Source of the DNA: Pleurotus djamor
Lineage: Eukaryota > Basidiomycota > Agaricomycetes > Agaricales > Pleurotaceae
Reading direction: 5' to 3'
DNA length: 64,000 nt
Assembly (NCBI GenBank): GCA_029747585.1
Contig: JAPEVF010000186.1
Span: 1 to 64,000 of the forward strand
Shown here: positions 21,911 through 33,292 of the stretch, piece by piece
Position numbering within the stretch: the stretch's first letter is position 1
Layout of the letters: the number at the start of each line of letters is the position of its first letter
Translations under genes and position numbers: made by a program
Notes under the pieces: generated by a model
Seen by the model: the letters and a program-made list of their open reading frames with translations, nothing else
Database searches by the model: none
What the model was told of the DNA's origin: nothing

Positions 21911-23129
21911 CTACTGAACAACGACCCAAGCTTGATTGGTGTTGGTATCCGTGCAAACGAAACTCTGCAACTGGTTGCCGTCGACGATATTAGCATTGGT
22001 CAGGTCAACGCACATCTTAACGCCGTTGACGAGTTGGTAGAATTGGGACTGCGTCGTGTCGTAAGTCCACTTCTGACCAAAGCTACCGTCGCAGCCGCGA
22101 ATTGTCAAGAGATCGCCATTTTGGGGCACTATGGACATCACCAAATTAGATGGGCCGAGGTTATTTCCAGCTGTAAACTTACCATCAGAGCCCGAGTCGA
22201 TGCATAAGTCTTTGTTGTCATCCGTGAACTGCATTGTTGTCGAACCCGAAGTTGAACGCCACGCAAGAGCGGGTGTTGATCCGGAGCATTCGCCGCTGAG
22301 ACAAGGATTAGTCGAGGTTCAAAGGGAATTGTTGGCCTGACTTACAGTATGACAGGCGCGCCATCCTTCTTCAAATTGTTTGCAGTGGTGATGCATTTGC
22401 CCTTGTCTTCTACAAGGTGGAGCTGAGCCGGGCGCGAGGTAGCGGTCGAAGATGCAGCCGATGATGTCGATGTCGATGACGAAGGGGTGGTAGACCCGCG
22501 CGTCCAAACTTGGTTGATATTATTGTCGGTACACTTCCAAGTCTGAACAAGGTTGCCGTTGAAGGTCTTGCCTCCTTCTAAATCAAGGCATTCGCCTGAA
22601 GGGATGGGTGAGCACGAGTCGACGTTTCTCACGGAGAGCACACTAACCTTTGTCTTTGACTGCGAGGCGGTTGTCGTCGGTATAGTACCAGGTTTGGGCA
22701 GGTAAGTTTTGGTAACACTGCCAAATCTTCATTTGGACGCCATCGGCTGGGTCTGTCAGAATAAAGTGAGTATCGCATCGACAGAAGAGGAAACATTCTA
22801 CTCACCGTTACCAGCGTCCAAACACCAGTCGGTATCAGCGAGATGCACCTGTGTGGTACCGGGGCTGAAGGCCCACATCTGGTTGGCTTTGCCGTTGCAA
22901 TCGTTTCTGCGGGATGTGTGAGGAAGGCTGGCCTAGTATAGAAGGTGTATTCGAGGACTTACAGTTCAACAGGCGTGCCATTGGAGTAGGAGGTCCCCTT
23001 AACCTCGAGACACTTGGCAGTGTTACCATTAGGGTGGAGGACGGACGACTCCGCACGAGCGTAAAGAAGAGTGAGAGCAGAGGCGGAGTAGGCGGAGGTA
23101 CCGAGGGCGACGATGAGCGCGGAAATCAT
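21911..23129 (-). CDS. Secreted ricin-B-type lectin R1
   Basis: A predicted secreted carbohydrate-binding protein of about 315 residues. The chosen Met (MISALIVALGTSAYSASA) gives a signal peptide and lies about 110 bp below the TATA box; an upstream in-frame Met would fall almost at the TATA. Six exons match R3 and R4. The first beta-trefoil part contains NGNTAKCLEV, NQMWAF, QTW and ECLDLEGG with NQVWTR. A Ser/Thr linker follows (PSSSTSTSSAASSTAT). The second part contains LHLVEDKGKCITTANN, QKWTYD and a final VDGNQLQSF plus NQAWVVVQ. The repeated QxW motifs are the ricin-B hallmark. There is no catalytic chain. Gene B lies 0.7 kb downstream and R2 1.1 kb upstream, both on the same strand. Sugar specificity cannot be read from the sequence. 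Confidence 0.88.
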
Positions 23130-23231
23130 ATTGTCGATAGTTGGCAAAAGTCGGTGTTGCCGAAGGGTGGTCGATAGAATGGAGGGAGGAGGAGATGAAG
23201 ACTTTGCTGCCAATTCACCATTGAAAAGCTA

Positions 23232-23304
23232 GGGCTTATATACCCCAGAGACTTCGACTCCTATACCAGAACGTTGCGGTTAACCATGTCAACTTGACAA
23301 GCGG
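23232..23304 (-). promoter_or_regulatory. R1 promoter with the shared lectin box
   Basis: On the minus strand, CCCGCTTGTCAAGTTGACAT leads into GGTTAACCGCAA. After about 12 bp come GGAGTCGAAGTCTCTGGGG and the TATA box (TATATAAGC). The same order of blocks precedes R2, R3 and R4. Confidence 0.7.
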
Positions 23305-24233
23305 GTTGCAAGCGGGAGGACTTGGGGAAACACCTGCCGCCTCGTATGTCGTTATAGGAGGACGATAGGAGTCGTTCTTGCGTATACTTCGCGCCCGCGC
23401 TCGCCTTCATTGGGCAGTGCGTCGGCTGTAGACAGATGGGTCAGCATTTCCGCTATGCGGGTCGGGTGGGTATGTCAAACCTCCTCCTCCTACGGCTCAA
23501 CCATACTGCCCTGACGGATGGGGTGCAAAGGGGGGAGTTGTTGCCGTGGATTGGGTTCTTGTGATGGGTAAGGGGTCGCCAAACGAGGACGGTGACTGGT
23601 AAAGCTAGCCAAGTTTTTCCGCCAGGAAGCCCTTGAGATGACCAGTGTATTGATTCCATGATATGGCGTAGCCAAAAAACCGTCTCCTCTCCGAAGGCAG
23701 GTGTCCGGCTCAAGCTGTTTGAGAACTTGAAAGGCAAGAAGTCGAACGCGTCATCAAGAATTTTGGTTTATTTCATTACCGAAAGCGAGTGTAGATGAGC
23801 AAGCACTTCCAAGGTGTTCCTTCAGAGCGCAGAACAGTCACTTGAGCCGTATTAGATACGCCGGACGACCGCCATACAGGACTGGGGGGATCGGGGTGAG
23901 TCGACGTCGCACATAGAGTACTGCACAGAGTAACCCGTATCAGTTGATCAGTGCACCGATGCTAGCAGTATCCAGAAGAAGCTGACAATGGCAAGTTGAA
24001 GGGCACGTTGAACTGAAAATGGCAAGCCCGCACGTCGGTCGCACGAGACGATGGCAAAGGTTGTGAAGATAAGATTCCCACACTCAGCCTGGCCCACACT
24101 TGCGAACTAGTTCATTTTGCAACGTTCATGTAGAATGAGACTCGGGTGTTAACCATGAAAATATATGGTCGTTGAAGGACGAGCATAAATACACAAGAGA
24201 AATCAAACATGGCGTGACCGGTCGGAAAATCCT
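23305..24233. other. Intergenic between R1 and R2
   Basis: This is the upstream region of R1 and the 3' flank of R2. The minus frames around 23453-23737 have no recognisable domain and no splice context. Confidence 0.4.
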
Positions 24234-25691
24234 CTACTTATTAACCCAAGCCTGATTGGTGTTACCGTCGGTGCAAGTGAACACCTGTAACAAGGTACCA
24301 TCGTCAACCTTCGCGTTCGTCACGTCGATGCACAGCTTTTTCCCATCAGCGCTGGTCTGACTGAACTGCTTCTGAGCGTCGTTATAGTTCCAAGTCTGAG
24401 GGCGGCTACCATCACATTGGCGGATGGCGAGAAGGTCGCCGTTTTGGGGCTCTGAGTAACGCAGGTATGAGTGAACCATCGAAGAAGTAGAGTGATACGA
24501 GGTGCTTACTGTCAGAACCAGAGTCGACGCAGTACCTGGTGCTACCACCAGCAAGCTCAATAGGGGTCGTACCGTTCTTGTACGTCCATCTTTCAGAAGA
24601 GTTACATGAGTTACTAAGAAAGGCACAATTTCAGTATCTGCGCATGGAAAGGGGGCGTGAAAATCACATACATCTCGATTGGGGCACCGTTCGTCTTAAA
24701 CTCGTCGTGAGTGACAAGGCACTTGCCGGTGTTTTCAGCGAGGCGAAGTTGGACAGGGGTCGAGGAAGCAGATGGGGCGGCAGAAGAAGAGGTCGCTGAT
24801 GAAGAGGCACGGGATGAAGTCGACGACGACGACGGAGCGGAGGAAGATGATGAAGAGGCACGGGTGGAGGAAGCAGAAGATGTAGTTGAAGATGAGGAGC
24901 GTGTGGAGGAAGCAGATGATGTGGTTGATGATGAGGAGCGTGTAGAAGAGGCGGAAGACGTGGATGCAGAAGAGGAGGTAGATGAAGCAGATCGTGAAGA
25001 TGAAGACGATGATGAGGGCGCAGAAGCCTGAGTCCAGATCTGGTTGGCATTGTAGTTGGAGCACTTCCAAGTTTGGACGACGCTGCCGTTGTCGAGCTTG
25101 CCATCGGTCAAGTCAAGGCAAAGGCCTGCAAACGCAAAAAGAGTCGATTAGTGTGACGTTGACAAGGTACCATAGGACGAGAACTAACCTTTGTCCTTGA
25201 GAGCGATGCGCTTATCGTCAGTCGCATACCAGGTCTGAGCAGGCAGGTTGTCGTAGCACTTCCAAACCTTCATTTGGACCCTGTCCCCAGGTTCTGTGAT
25301 TGAAGGCGTTAGCATAACGCCGAGAAAGGATGTTGAGGATGCTTACTGCTACCAGCGTCCAAGCAGAAGTCAGTACCGGCAAGTTTGACCTGGGTGGTCC
25401 TGGAACCGAGTACCCAATCCTGAGTGGCCTTCCCGTTGCAATCGTTGCTGTAGTTCAAGTCAAAATTAGGGGTCAATCAGGAGTATGAGGTGAAGAAAAG
25501 ACGTACATGGAAACGGGTGTGCCATTGGCAAGGGAGCTACCCTTCGCCTCAAGACACTTTGCGTTGTTCCCGTTGGGGTGGAGGAGCGTCGAGCCGCTGA
25601 CAGCACGGCCGAAATTGAAGTTGAATGATAGCGCAGATGCAGAATAGGTCGTCGCGCCGAAGGCAACGATCAGCGAAGACTTGGTGAACAT
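24234..25691 (-). CDS. Secreted ricin-B-type lectin R2 with a long Ser-rich linker
   Basis: It has the same six-exon plan as R1, R3 and R4 but is more diverged. The N-terminus, MFTKSSLIVAFGATTYSASA, is a signal peptide. Lectin motifs include NGNNAKCLEAKG, QTWYAT, NANQIWTQ, LRLAENTGKCLVT, PQTWNYN and the C-terminal NTNQAWVNK. Between the two trefoil parts lies a linker of about 95 residues made almost only of Ser, Ala, Thr and Arg. The block SSASSTRSSSSTT is repeated within it. The other copies have linkers of only about 15-25 residues. Such linkers are usually O-mannosylated in fungal secreted proteins. No companion gene adjoins R2: R1 lies downstream and H3 upstream. Confidence 0.85.
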
Positions 25692-25793
25692 GATGTCGAA
25701 GTCGAGGTCGAGGTCGAATACACGGGTGTTGGTGGAGGTGGGGTGAAAGAAAGAGGTGAGTTAGAAACTGAAGGCATCCTGCGATGAAAGCGA

Positions 25794-25877
25794 GGTTTAT
25801 ATACCCCAGAGGTCGAAGGCTCCTAAACAAAAGTGGGAGCGCGGATTGCGGTTGGACATGTCAACTTGTCAAGCGGG
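25794..25877 (-). promoter_or_regulatory. R2 promoter with the shared lectin box
   Basis: On the minus strand CCCGCTTGACAAGTTGACAT, then GTCCAACCGCAA, then after about 25 bp GGAGCCTTCGACCTCTGGGG and TATATAAACC. Of the four, this copy has the widest gap between the box and the TATA block. Confidence 0.7.
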
Positions 25878-26549
25878 AGAACTGGTTCGTGGTGTCGTCA
25901 TAGGGGCAATAGGGGAAATGTGCGTACTAGCACAGTCAATACAGTGGAAGGATGCTCGCAAAGACGCAACCCACCTTGGCATGGAAGCTTGGGCTCTGCA
26001 GTACTCGCACGAGTATATGCCTGGATATCTGGACGAGCGGTATCCAGAGCAGAATGTTTGGAGGGAAAGCAGTCAAGGAGGGGAGAGTTGGTCACGGTGT
26101 AGAAGCGTCCGCCCATGACGGGAACGGGGATGATAGCGCGCCATAATGCCGAAACAAATAGTCCGTGCATATGACATACGTACATTACACACTTCGTATC
26201 ATCGTAAGGGCATACTTTATCAACGGAGGATGCCTATATCGTGAGGGGGAAGGTGTGGGGAGAGGAGTAGCTTGTAGGCATCAGACATCCATACATATAC
26301 AAATCGATCATATCAGAGGAAAGAAGACATGCATCAATCACTTGCGCCCTATGCCCAGCCAACATTGACGAGTGGTAGACCAGAACAAGGCCGGTGATAG
26401 TGATGGTTTAGAGGGGGGAGTTAAGAGTGATGAACCGTGTAGAATATAGATAAGGAAAGTGAAGAAAGGAAACAATGTCGTCCACATGTCGCGAGACCCA
26501 TCAGCGATGGTGTGATGTGAGGCAGGAATGTGGAAGGCAGATTGATTAC
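25878..26549. other. Intergenic between R2 and histone H3
   Basis: It contains the R2 upstream sequence and the H3 3' flank. No gene, RNA or clear repeat is visible. Confidence 0.4.
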
Positions 26550-27343
<794 letters not shown>

Positions 27344-30300
27344 TTCGACGCTGTTTCAGAGGATTTGCTGTAGATTCTTGAGGGAGGAAAAGTGGCGGGG
27401 TGACTGAGGGAAGGGAAGAAAGGAATTGAAACTGCAAGAGCTCGAGCAATTCAAAAGCAACGGGCTGACATTGAGGAATTTCTCACGCCGCACAGGCCAG
27501 GTTGCACAAAGAGCCACTCTCAGATCGACCAAGAAACACTTTTTAGCCTGGAACATCCGTCCATTATTTTTATTTCATTTTTTTCGGGATGTGACTGGCC
27601 GACCACCGGGAAATTTGGCGGGGGGACATTGGGAGACATCCCTTGTGTACATTGAGGCTTTTTTNCCGCGGTGGGTATCGACAACAGCGAGGGAGTAAAA
27701 TGCGATTTGGAGGGGGAGTCTTTGATATGCGACCAAGCCTCGGAAGGTTCATGCGAGGCGCAGGTGCCACCCCGTGAGACAATGTCATTGACTGTGAGAA
27801 TCTGAGTCTGACCGTGTGACGACAAATTCTGACTGTGAGAATGAATTGCTTGATAAATATGTGATCGGTGTGATCGGCGACATCCACNTGCCCCCTCCTC
27901 CACTTTTCTGCAGAGATCATCGTCGCTGTTTTCTCAACGAGCTTGAGCTTTCGAGCTCTCCATGTCTGTCTGCTAGCGCGCTTCCTTCTGAGCTTTTACT
28001 TTAATGCACATCCGACATAATTCTCCCAGTTATGCTGCTTCTCATCTCGCCAAGTATGCTCGAGCAGTATGTGTCATATTCAACCATCACTATGCCCTTG
28101 AAACGAGAACTGAATATTGATACCTTTTCTACACATCACCGCGTTGAGCTAATCCTGCGACGGACCTCGGTTGCCAATCTCAACTTGGGCTATTTCTGGG
28201 TGACTCGCCGCCGTGCCCTAGCTTTGACACTCTGGACAGCATTGCGTCAGAAGGTCGCGAAAATCAAAATACTCCTAGTACCTAGCAGGCTAGCACCGGT
28301 CGACGGGGCGTATTCGTCGCGAATGCCAATGTATAAAACGGACATGGTGCACGAGGGTCAGTACCATCAGTGCACTTTTCCAAGGTTACACGATCATCTC
28401 TGTATCTCTGCAACCAAGGCCCAGCAATCAAACCCTCGAGCTCCCTCTCAAACAACCAGGCGAACGGGAAATGGAAGTGCTTTCCCAAGTATACCGCTCA
28501 ATCTCACCCGGCGCAACCCAGAGCTTGGTGGTGGACGTATGGTGGCTTCAAATAACCACCTGACTGCGCTCTTTACTACTGCCTCTGGACCGGATATTAT
28601 GACCTTTACGACTTGCCCTAGATTCCCCCCAATCGATTTTTTTCTTCGTCATCGCCATCATGGTGCCCCCCCCCCCCCCCCCNNATTTGTCGCGACGTAT
28701 CTCTTTGTCTCTGGTACACCACACGGCGTTACTGCCTCCGCGTTCCCTCATTTATCTTCTCACTCTTACCTCTCAGCCTCTACACTACGTCTTTTGCTCA
28801 GTGACTACGATTTTCACGCACAATATCTTGTCTTAGCAGCAATAAATTAAGTTCCTCTTATGTGAACACCCGGTTGGATCATTGGTCCAAGTATTGCGAA
28901 CCCCGACAGTGGTGAAGCAAGCACAAGGCTCTGCTCGGGTGGCGCCACACAGACCAGCCGCCGCCGTCACGTGCTGACTCACGTCGACGCGTCCTCCCAG
29001 CCTCTTCGATCGTTTACCAACAAATCCAGCATCTCAACACAGCCAACGCGGATATGACTAACTAATTATCCCAAAAGCACATAAAAGCTCGCCGTCTCTC
29101 ACCTCTCTTTTCCCCGGGAAGAGGGACTTGCATGGGAAGTGGGGGTTGCGGGAGAGTAAGTGTGTTGCGGTTTTTAGTGCTCACTCTCCCGTACTTTGGG
29201 ATATACGCCTTCGGGTGTTGCCACCTCGCACATGCTACGCGCTGATGCACATATTCAAAGGTGACAGCCCTATCGTACGAGTCTGTCGTCTTCACAGACG
29301 ATGGGGTCCTCTGCCTAGGGTCAGTTGCTGGGATGGTCTTGTTCTAAGGGATATGGCTTCGTCTCTGTTATCCCAGGGATGTGGTCCGCTTTCCCGGGAC
29401 AAATCATCCCTCAGAGGGTGTACAGGGTTCGGGTGAGCACAGTTGAGGAGGTACGTCATTGTGTTTTTCTTCTCATTATGACTGCTTACTGACTTGTTTG
29501 TTTTAGAGGAGAATGGCATCGCAACGACTGGACACTTCAGACTGACCCTGGCTAACCCTGCGGGGATTAGGCTGGGGGGTCCCTCCCATGTACCCGAAGT
29601 GTGGAACGGCTGGTCCGCCACGCGGGCGGTGCATAGCGAAAATCGCAATGGCTCACGNGCTAGGACCACGGNGCGTGTCCCTACGCTGAAAGCGGGTGGG
29701 GCTCATTCCCCGTAGGTAAAGCTTTGTCGAGAACCAGTGGAGGTGTGTTTCAGGCCAGGGCATGGCGGCGTTCTGGGGGGGTAAGTCATACATTTTACAT
29801 CTGGTGGCTCGAGGCATACTGACAAGCAATTGTTTCATCGTAGGCACGGGACGGAGTGTGGAAGCTTCCTGTGTGGGTACCTCTGACCTCTTTTACAGAT
29901 CGAGCGCCCCGCAAGACGACTCGGACGACATCAAGAGCCGAACGATCGCACGACGTCAAGACACGGCCGACTCGCCTCAAACCACCCTCCTTCTCTTCCT
30001 AACCTACCTATTCGCTTCATCTAAGCGAGGGGTGGAGAAGTAGATGTGTACTGGGCGAAGTCGAGTCTCTCAACTGTCATTAAACAATGCATTATCCGTT
30101 TTTCTCGCTTCATCGCCGCCTTATGGTTCGTACAAAGTGCTTTGATGCGCCCAAGGTAATCGCCCACCCGCTTTTCAATTCCTACTCATCCATCCGAGAC
30201 TGGGCCGACTCCCCTCAAAACACACAAATTCACCTCCTACCTCGCCTAGCATTCGCTTCCTATAAGCGAAAAGGGGAGGCTGGAGGTGTTTTACTTGTGT

Positions 30301-30800
30301 ATTGAGGCAGTCAGTCGAATACTTGGATGCCTTTTTCGCGTCCACTCGATTTACAGGGTCAGGGACGCGTTGTGACGCGTGACGTCATTGTTTGTGGCTG
30401 GAAACGGTTTCGCTTCAATACTTTCACCGAAAAAGGGCTTGCGCAGAGCAACACGGATGCTAGGATGAATCCTTGATACAGCCTCGTGAGTGTCATTTCT
30501 TCATACTGGTCCTGCTATTCACCAAAGCACCTTAGAGCTTAACCGCCGCAAAAGCCTCGTAGCATCTATACAGTGGGCAGCCTGTGCACTGATACCCGCC
30601 TGCTGCCGACCCAAGTCGTCTTTTCGCTGAGTCCGCCCTCCAAGGCAGTGACTCTGACATACCCACCCGACCCGCGAAGCGGAAACGCTGACCCGGCTAC
30701 CAACTTCCGACTGCACTGCCCAAAGAAGACGGGCGACGCCCCAAAGTGTACCAAAACACCTCCTATTGCTCACCTATGACGGCATGGGAGGCGGGAGGTA
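27344..30800. other. Long intergenic region, centre of the inverted lectin arrangement
   Basis: No convincing gene. A 272-codon plus frame at 28032-28850 crosses a poly-C/N tract at 28664-28684 and has no recognisable domain. Intron-like signals occur at about 29450-29506 (GTACGTCATT to TTTTAG) and 29780-29843 (GTAAGTCATA to CATCGTAG), so a small or non-coding transcript is possible. Two related blocks near 29960-30050 and 30195-30300 each carry a hairpin of the type TTCGCTT...AAGCGA. Confidence 0.4.
29960..30300 (+). repeat. Two related blocks with an AAGCGA hairpin
   Basis: Block one reads GGCCGACTCGCCTCAAA, then CTATTCGCTTCATCTAAGCG and GGTGGAG. Block two reads GGGCCGACTCCCCTCAAAA, then CATTCGCTTCCTATAAGCGA and GGGGAGG. 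The repeated stem (TCGCTT/AAGCGA) with a short loop, preceded by C-rich and followed by G-rich sequence, may be structural. No function is assigned. Confidence 0.45.
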
Positions 30801-30878
30801 TGTTGTCAAGTCCAACCGTTGACATCTCTAACAGCAATAGGTTGGTATAGGAGTCGAACTTTCTTGGGTATAGAAACC
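30801..30878 (+). promoter_or_regulatory. R3 promoter, diverged form of the shared lectin box
   Basis: GTTGTCAAGTCCAACCGTTG, then ACATCTCTAACAGCAA, TATAGGAGTCGAACTTTCTT and GGGTATAGAAACC. Relative to R4 a short insertion splits the TTGTCAAG and GTTGACAT elements. Similarity to R4 extends about 150 bp further upstream, including GACTGCACT(G/A)CCCAAAGA. Confidence 0.65.
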
Positions 30879-30986
30879 TCCCCGTCGAAAATGGGAAAAC
30901 GACATCGAAGCCCCTTCCTCCTGCTTTTCTACACTCATCACATCCATTAAGTCACCGACATCGACCTCCGCCAAACTTTGACCATC

Positions 30987-32204
30987 ATGCTCTCTGCCCT
31001 CATCATCGCCCTCGGCACATCCACCTACTCCGCGTCTGCTCTCACCATCCTCCATGCCCGCGCAGACTCATCTGTTCTTCAACCTAACGGCAACACCGGC
31101 AAGTGTCTCGAAGTTAAGGGTACCTCCTACGCAAACGGGACACCCGTTGATATGTAAGTCTTCAACCGCTCCTCGCATCGAAACGACTTTACTCACATAC
31201 CCCCAGTAACGACTGCACCGGGAAAGCCAATCAGTTGTGGGCCTTCAATGCCGGGATTACGCAGGTCCAGCTTGCTGATACCGACTGGTGCTTGGATGCA
31301 GGCAAAAGCAAGCCCTTTTACATCCCTCCTCCTATTTCCCCGCTTACGTTGTTGTCATAGACCCAGCCGATGGCGTCCACATGAAAATCTGGAAGTGTTA
31401 CCAAAATTTGCCCGCTCAGACTTGGTATTACACCGACGACAAGCGTCTAGCAGTAAAGGGTAAAGGTTAGTATCCACTCCCTTAGTATTCGTCGCTTCGT
31501 ATTCACACTCCTTAGGTCAATGCCTCGACTTGGAAGGAGGAAAAACTTTCAATGGAAATTTCGCTCAAACCTGGACGTGTACCGACAACAACTCCAACCA
31601 GGTTTGGACGCGAAGATCTTCAACGTCCTCGCCCTCATCGACATCGAAATCGACATCCGCTCCCTCCGCAACCACTACCTCTCGCCCTGCTCAGCTCCAT
31701 CTCGTGGAAGATAAGACCAAGTGCATCACCACCGCCAACAACGTCAAGAAAGATGGTGTGCCAGTGGAACTGTAAGCACCTTCCCCTCGGTTCTCTCGCA
31801 CTTTGTCTTACCTCTATTCAGTGATCAATGCTCTGGTTCAACCGCCGCAATCTCGTGGTTATTCAACAACGGCCCTACAACGATTCAAGTTACAGATGCA
31901 AACAAACCCTTCTGCATCGACTCTGGTCCTGACAGTAAGCCTCGTCCGATACACACCTTCCCCACAGATTCTGACATCGACCCTTTCAGTGCCCCAGAAC
32001 GGTGACCTCGTCGTTCTTCGTGGGTGTGACGGGACTGCGGCCCAGAAGTGGAACTACGACACCAAGCAGTCCCAATTCTACCAACTTGTCGGCGCCGATA
32101 AATTGTGCATCGACTTGACGAATGCTAAAATCGAGGACGGCAATCAGCTGCAGATGTTCACTTGCACGGACACCAACACCAACCAGGCTTGGGTCACACA
32201 ATAG
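30987..32204 (+). CDS. Secreted ricin-B-type lectin R3
   Basis: About 310 residues in six exons. MLSALIIALGTSTYSASA is the signal peptide, followed by NGNTGKCLEVKGTSYANG, NQLWAFNAG, QTWYYTDDKR, QCLDLEGGKTFNGN and NQVWTRRS. A short Ser/Thr linker leads to QLHLVEDKTKCITTANN, AAISWLF, QKWNYD and NTNQAWVTQ. The second intron seems to use a GC donor (AAAA|GCAAGC, about 31315) where R1, R2 and R4 have GT. With that donor the frame matches the paralogues. R4 follows 1.1 kb downstream on the same strand. Downstream, GGGACAATTTCGTAGC is shared with the R4 3' flank, confirming a tandem duplication. Expected to be secreted; ligand unknown. Confidence 0.86.
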
Positions 32205-33080
32205 ATTTCTACAGAGACAACTTCCTTATCGGACTTTCTCGTAACTTATGGGACAATTTCGTAGCTTTACACTTTGCATTTGCTTTCCCCTGTATACCGT
32301 TATGTGTACCCCTTCCTCGATTTATACATCTTCTTCCATTCTTGTATCCAGCGTCATTCATGAGGCCTGGGGTGCTTTCATCTGTGAACACCGGTGTATT
32401 ACCACGCTCGCGCTGCTGCACCAACATTTGACTAGCGCATTTAAACTCCCTCCAATCTAGACCTCGCTAGCCTCAGAACAGTGACCTGCTTCGCCCCAGG
32501 GCATGCAATTAGAGTGCGGGGCAACTGTGAACTTACGATGGAACGCAGTCGCAGTGCTGCATCCCTCTCATGCTTCAGGGGCGGTACAGGGAGGATTCAA
32601 TGCCCAGATTGGCAATGACGTCACGACGTCGCAAGTTTGAGACTGACTCCTCCGACCAATGGTCCAGCCGATTTCGGCTCGCCTGCCCCGATCCGTTGTA
32701 CGCCTACTATTCTTTCTTTACAAGCAATCTAGCCGCTGAGAAAGTGCTACTGATGAACAGAGTACCCGTCCTTGGCTGGCTTCGGGCTGAATGTTCTAAG
32801 AATACTTGAGTCAGTTGAAGGAACTGACGCCAACTCATACTCTAAAAGATCCTCCTCCACCGTCCGCAACACTTAAAATTTGGACGGACACGCTGATGAC
32901 TACGGGCTCGTACTCTACTTGACTCGTCTGTCTGCAGTATGCATTCAGACATAATGCATAAGTATCCGACCCGGAAAACAGAAGCGCGTTTCCATGGCAG
33001 TTGGCCCGACTGCACTACCCAAAGAGGACGGGCGAAGGCTCGAAGTGGAGACGGACAACTCCTATTGTCTGAATATGACG
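32205..33080. other. Intergenic between R3 and R4
   Basis: R3 3' flank and R4 upstream region. It shows partial similarity to the sequence upstream of R3 but no separate gene. Confidence 0.45.
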
Positions 33081-33110
33081 ACATGGAGGCGGGGCGGGAG
33101 GTTTATGCCC

Positions 33111-33180
33111 TCCCGCTTGACAAGTTGACATGTCTAACCGCAAAGTTTTGGTTAGGAGTCGAAGTCTCTGGCGTATAAAA
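33111..33180 (+). promoter_or_regulatory. R4 promoter with the shared lectin box
   Basis: CCCGCTTGACAAGTTGACAT, then GTCTAACCGCAA, TTAGGAGTCGAAGTCTCTGG and CGTATAAAAACC. TTGACAA is closely followed by TTGACATGTC, and the block includes the palindromes CTTGACAAG-like and GACATGTC. It is the best-preserved form and guides recognition of the other three. Confidence 0.72.
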
Positions 33181-33292
33181 ACCTCCCTTTTACGACGAAG
33201 ACCCAGCATCGAAGTCCCACATCCTTGCTTTCCTACTCTCATCATATCTGCCAACCCTTGACCAAAATCTCTCATCGCCAGCTTCTGAAAAC

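Noticed and set aside
23453..23737. 94-codon minus frame between R1 and R2
   Set aside because: No domain and no conservation with the equivalent spacer of the other arm.
24711..25031. Acidic plus-strand open frame of 106 codons
   Set aside because: It is the antisense of the Ser-rich linker of lectin R2.
28032..28850. 272-codon open frame as a gene
   Set aside because: It crosses a poly-C/N gap, has no domain, no promoter and unremarkable composition.
29100..29900. Structured RNA such as a snoRNA host gene or telomerase RNA
   Set aside because: Intron-like signals exist, but no C/D or H/ACA boxes or template region could be recognised.
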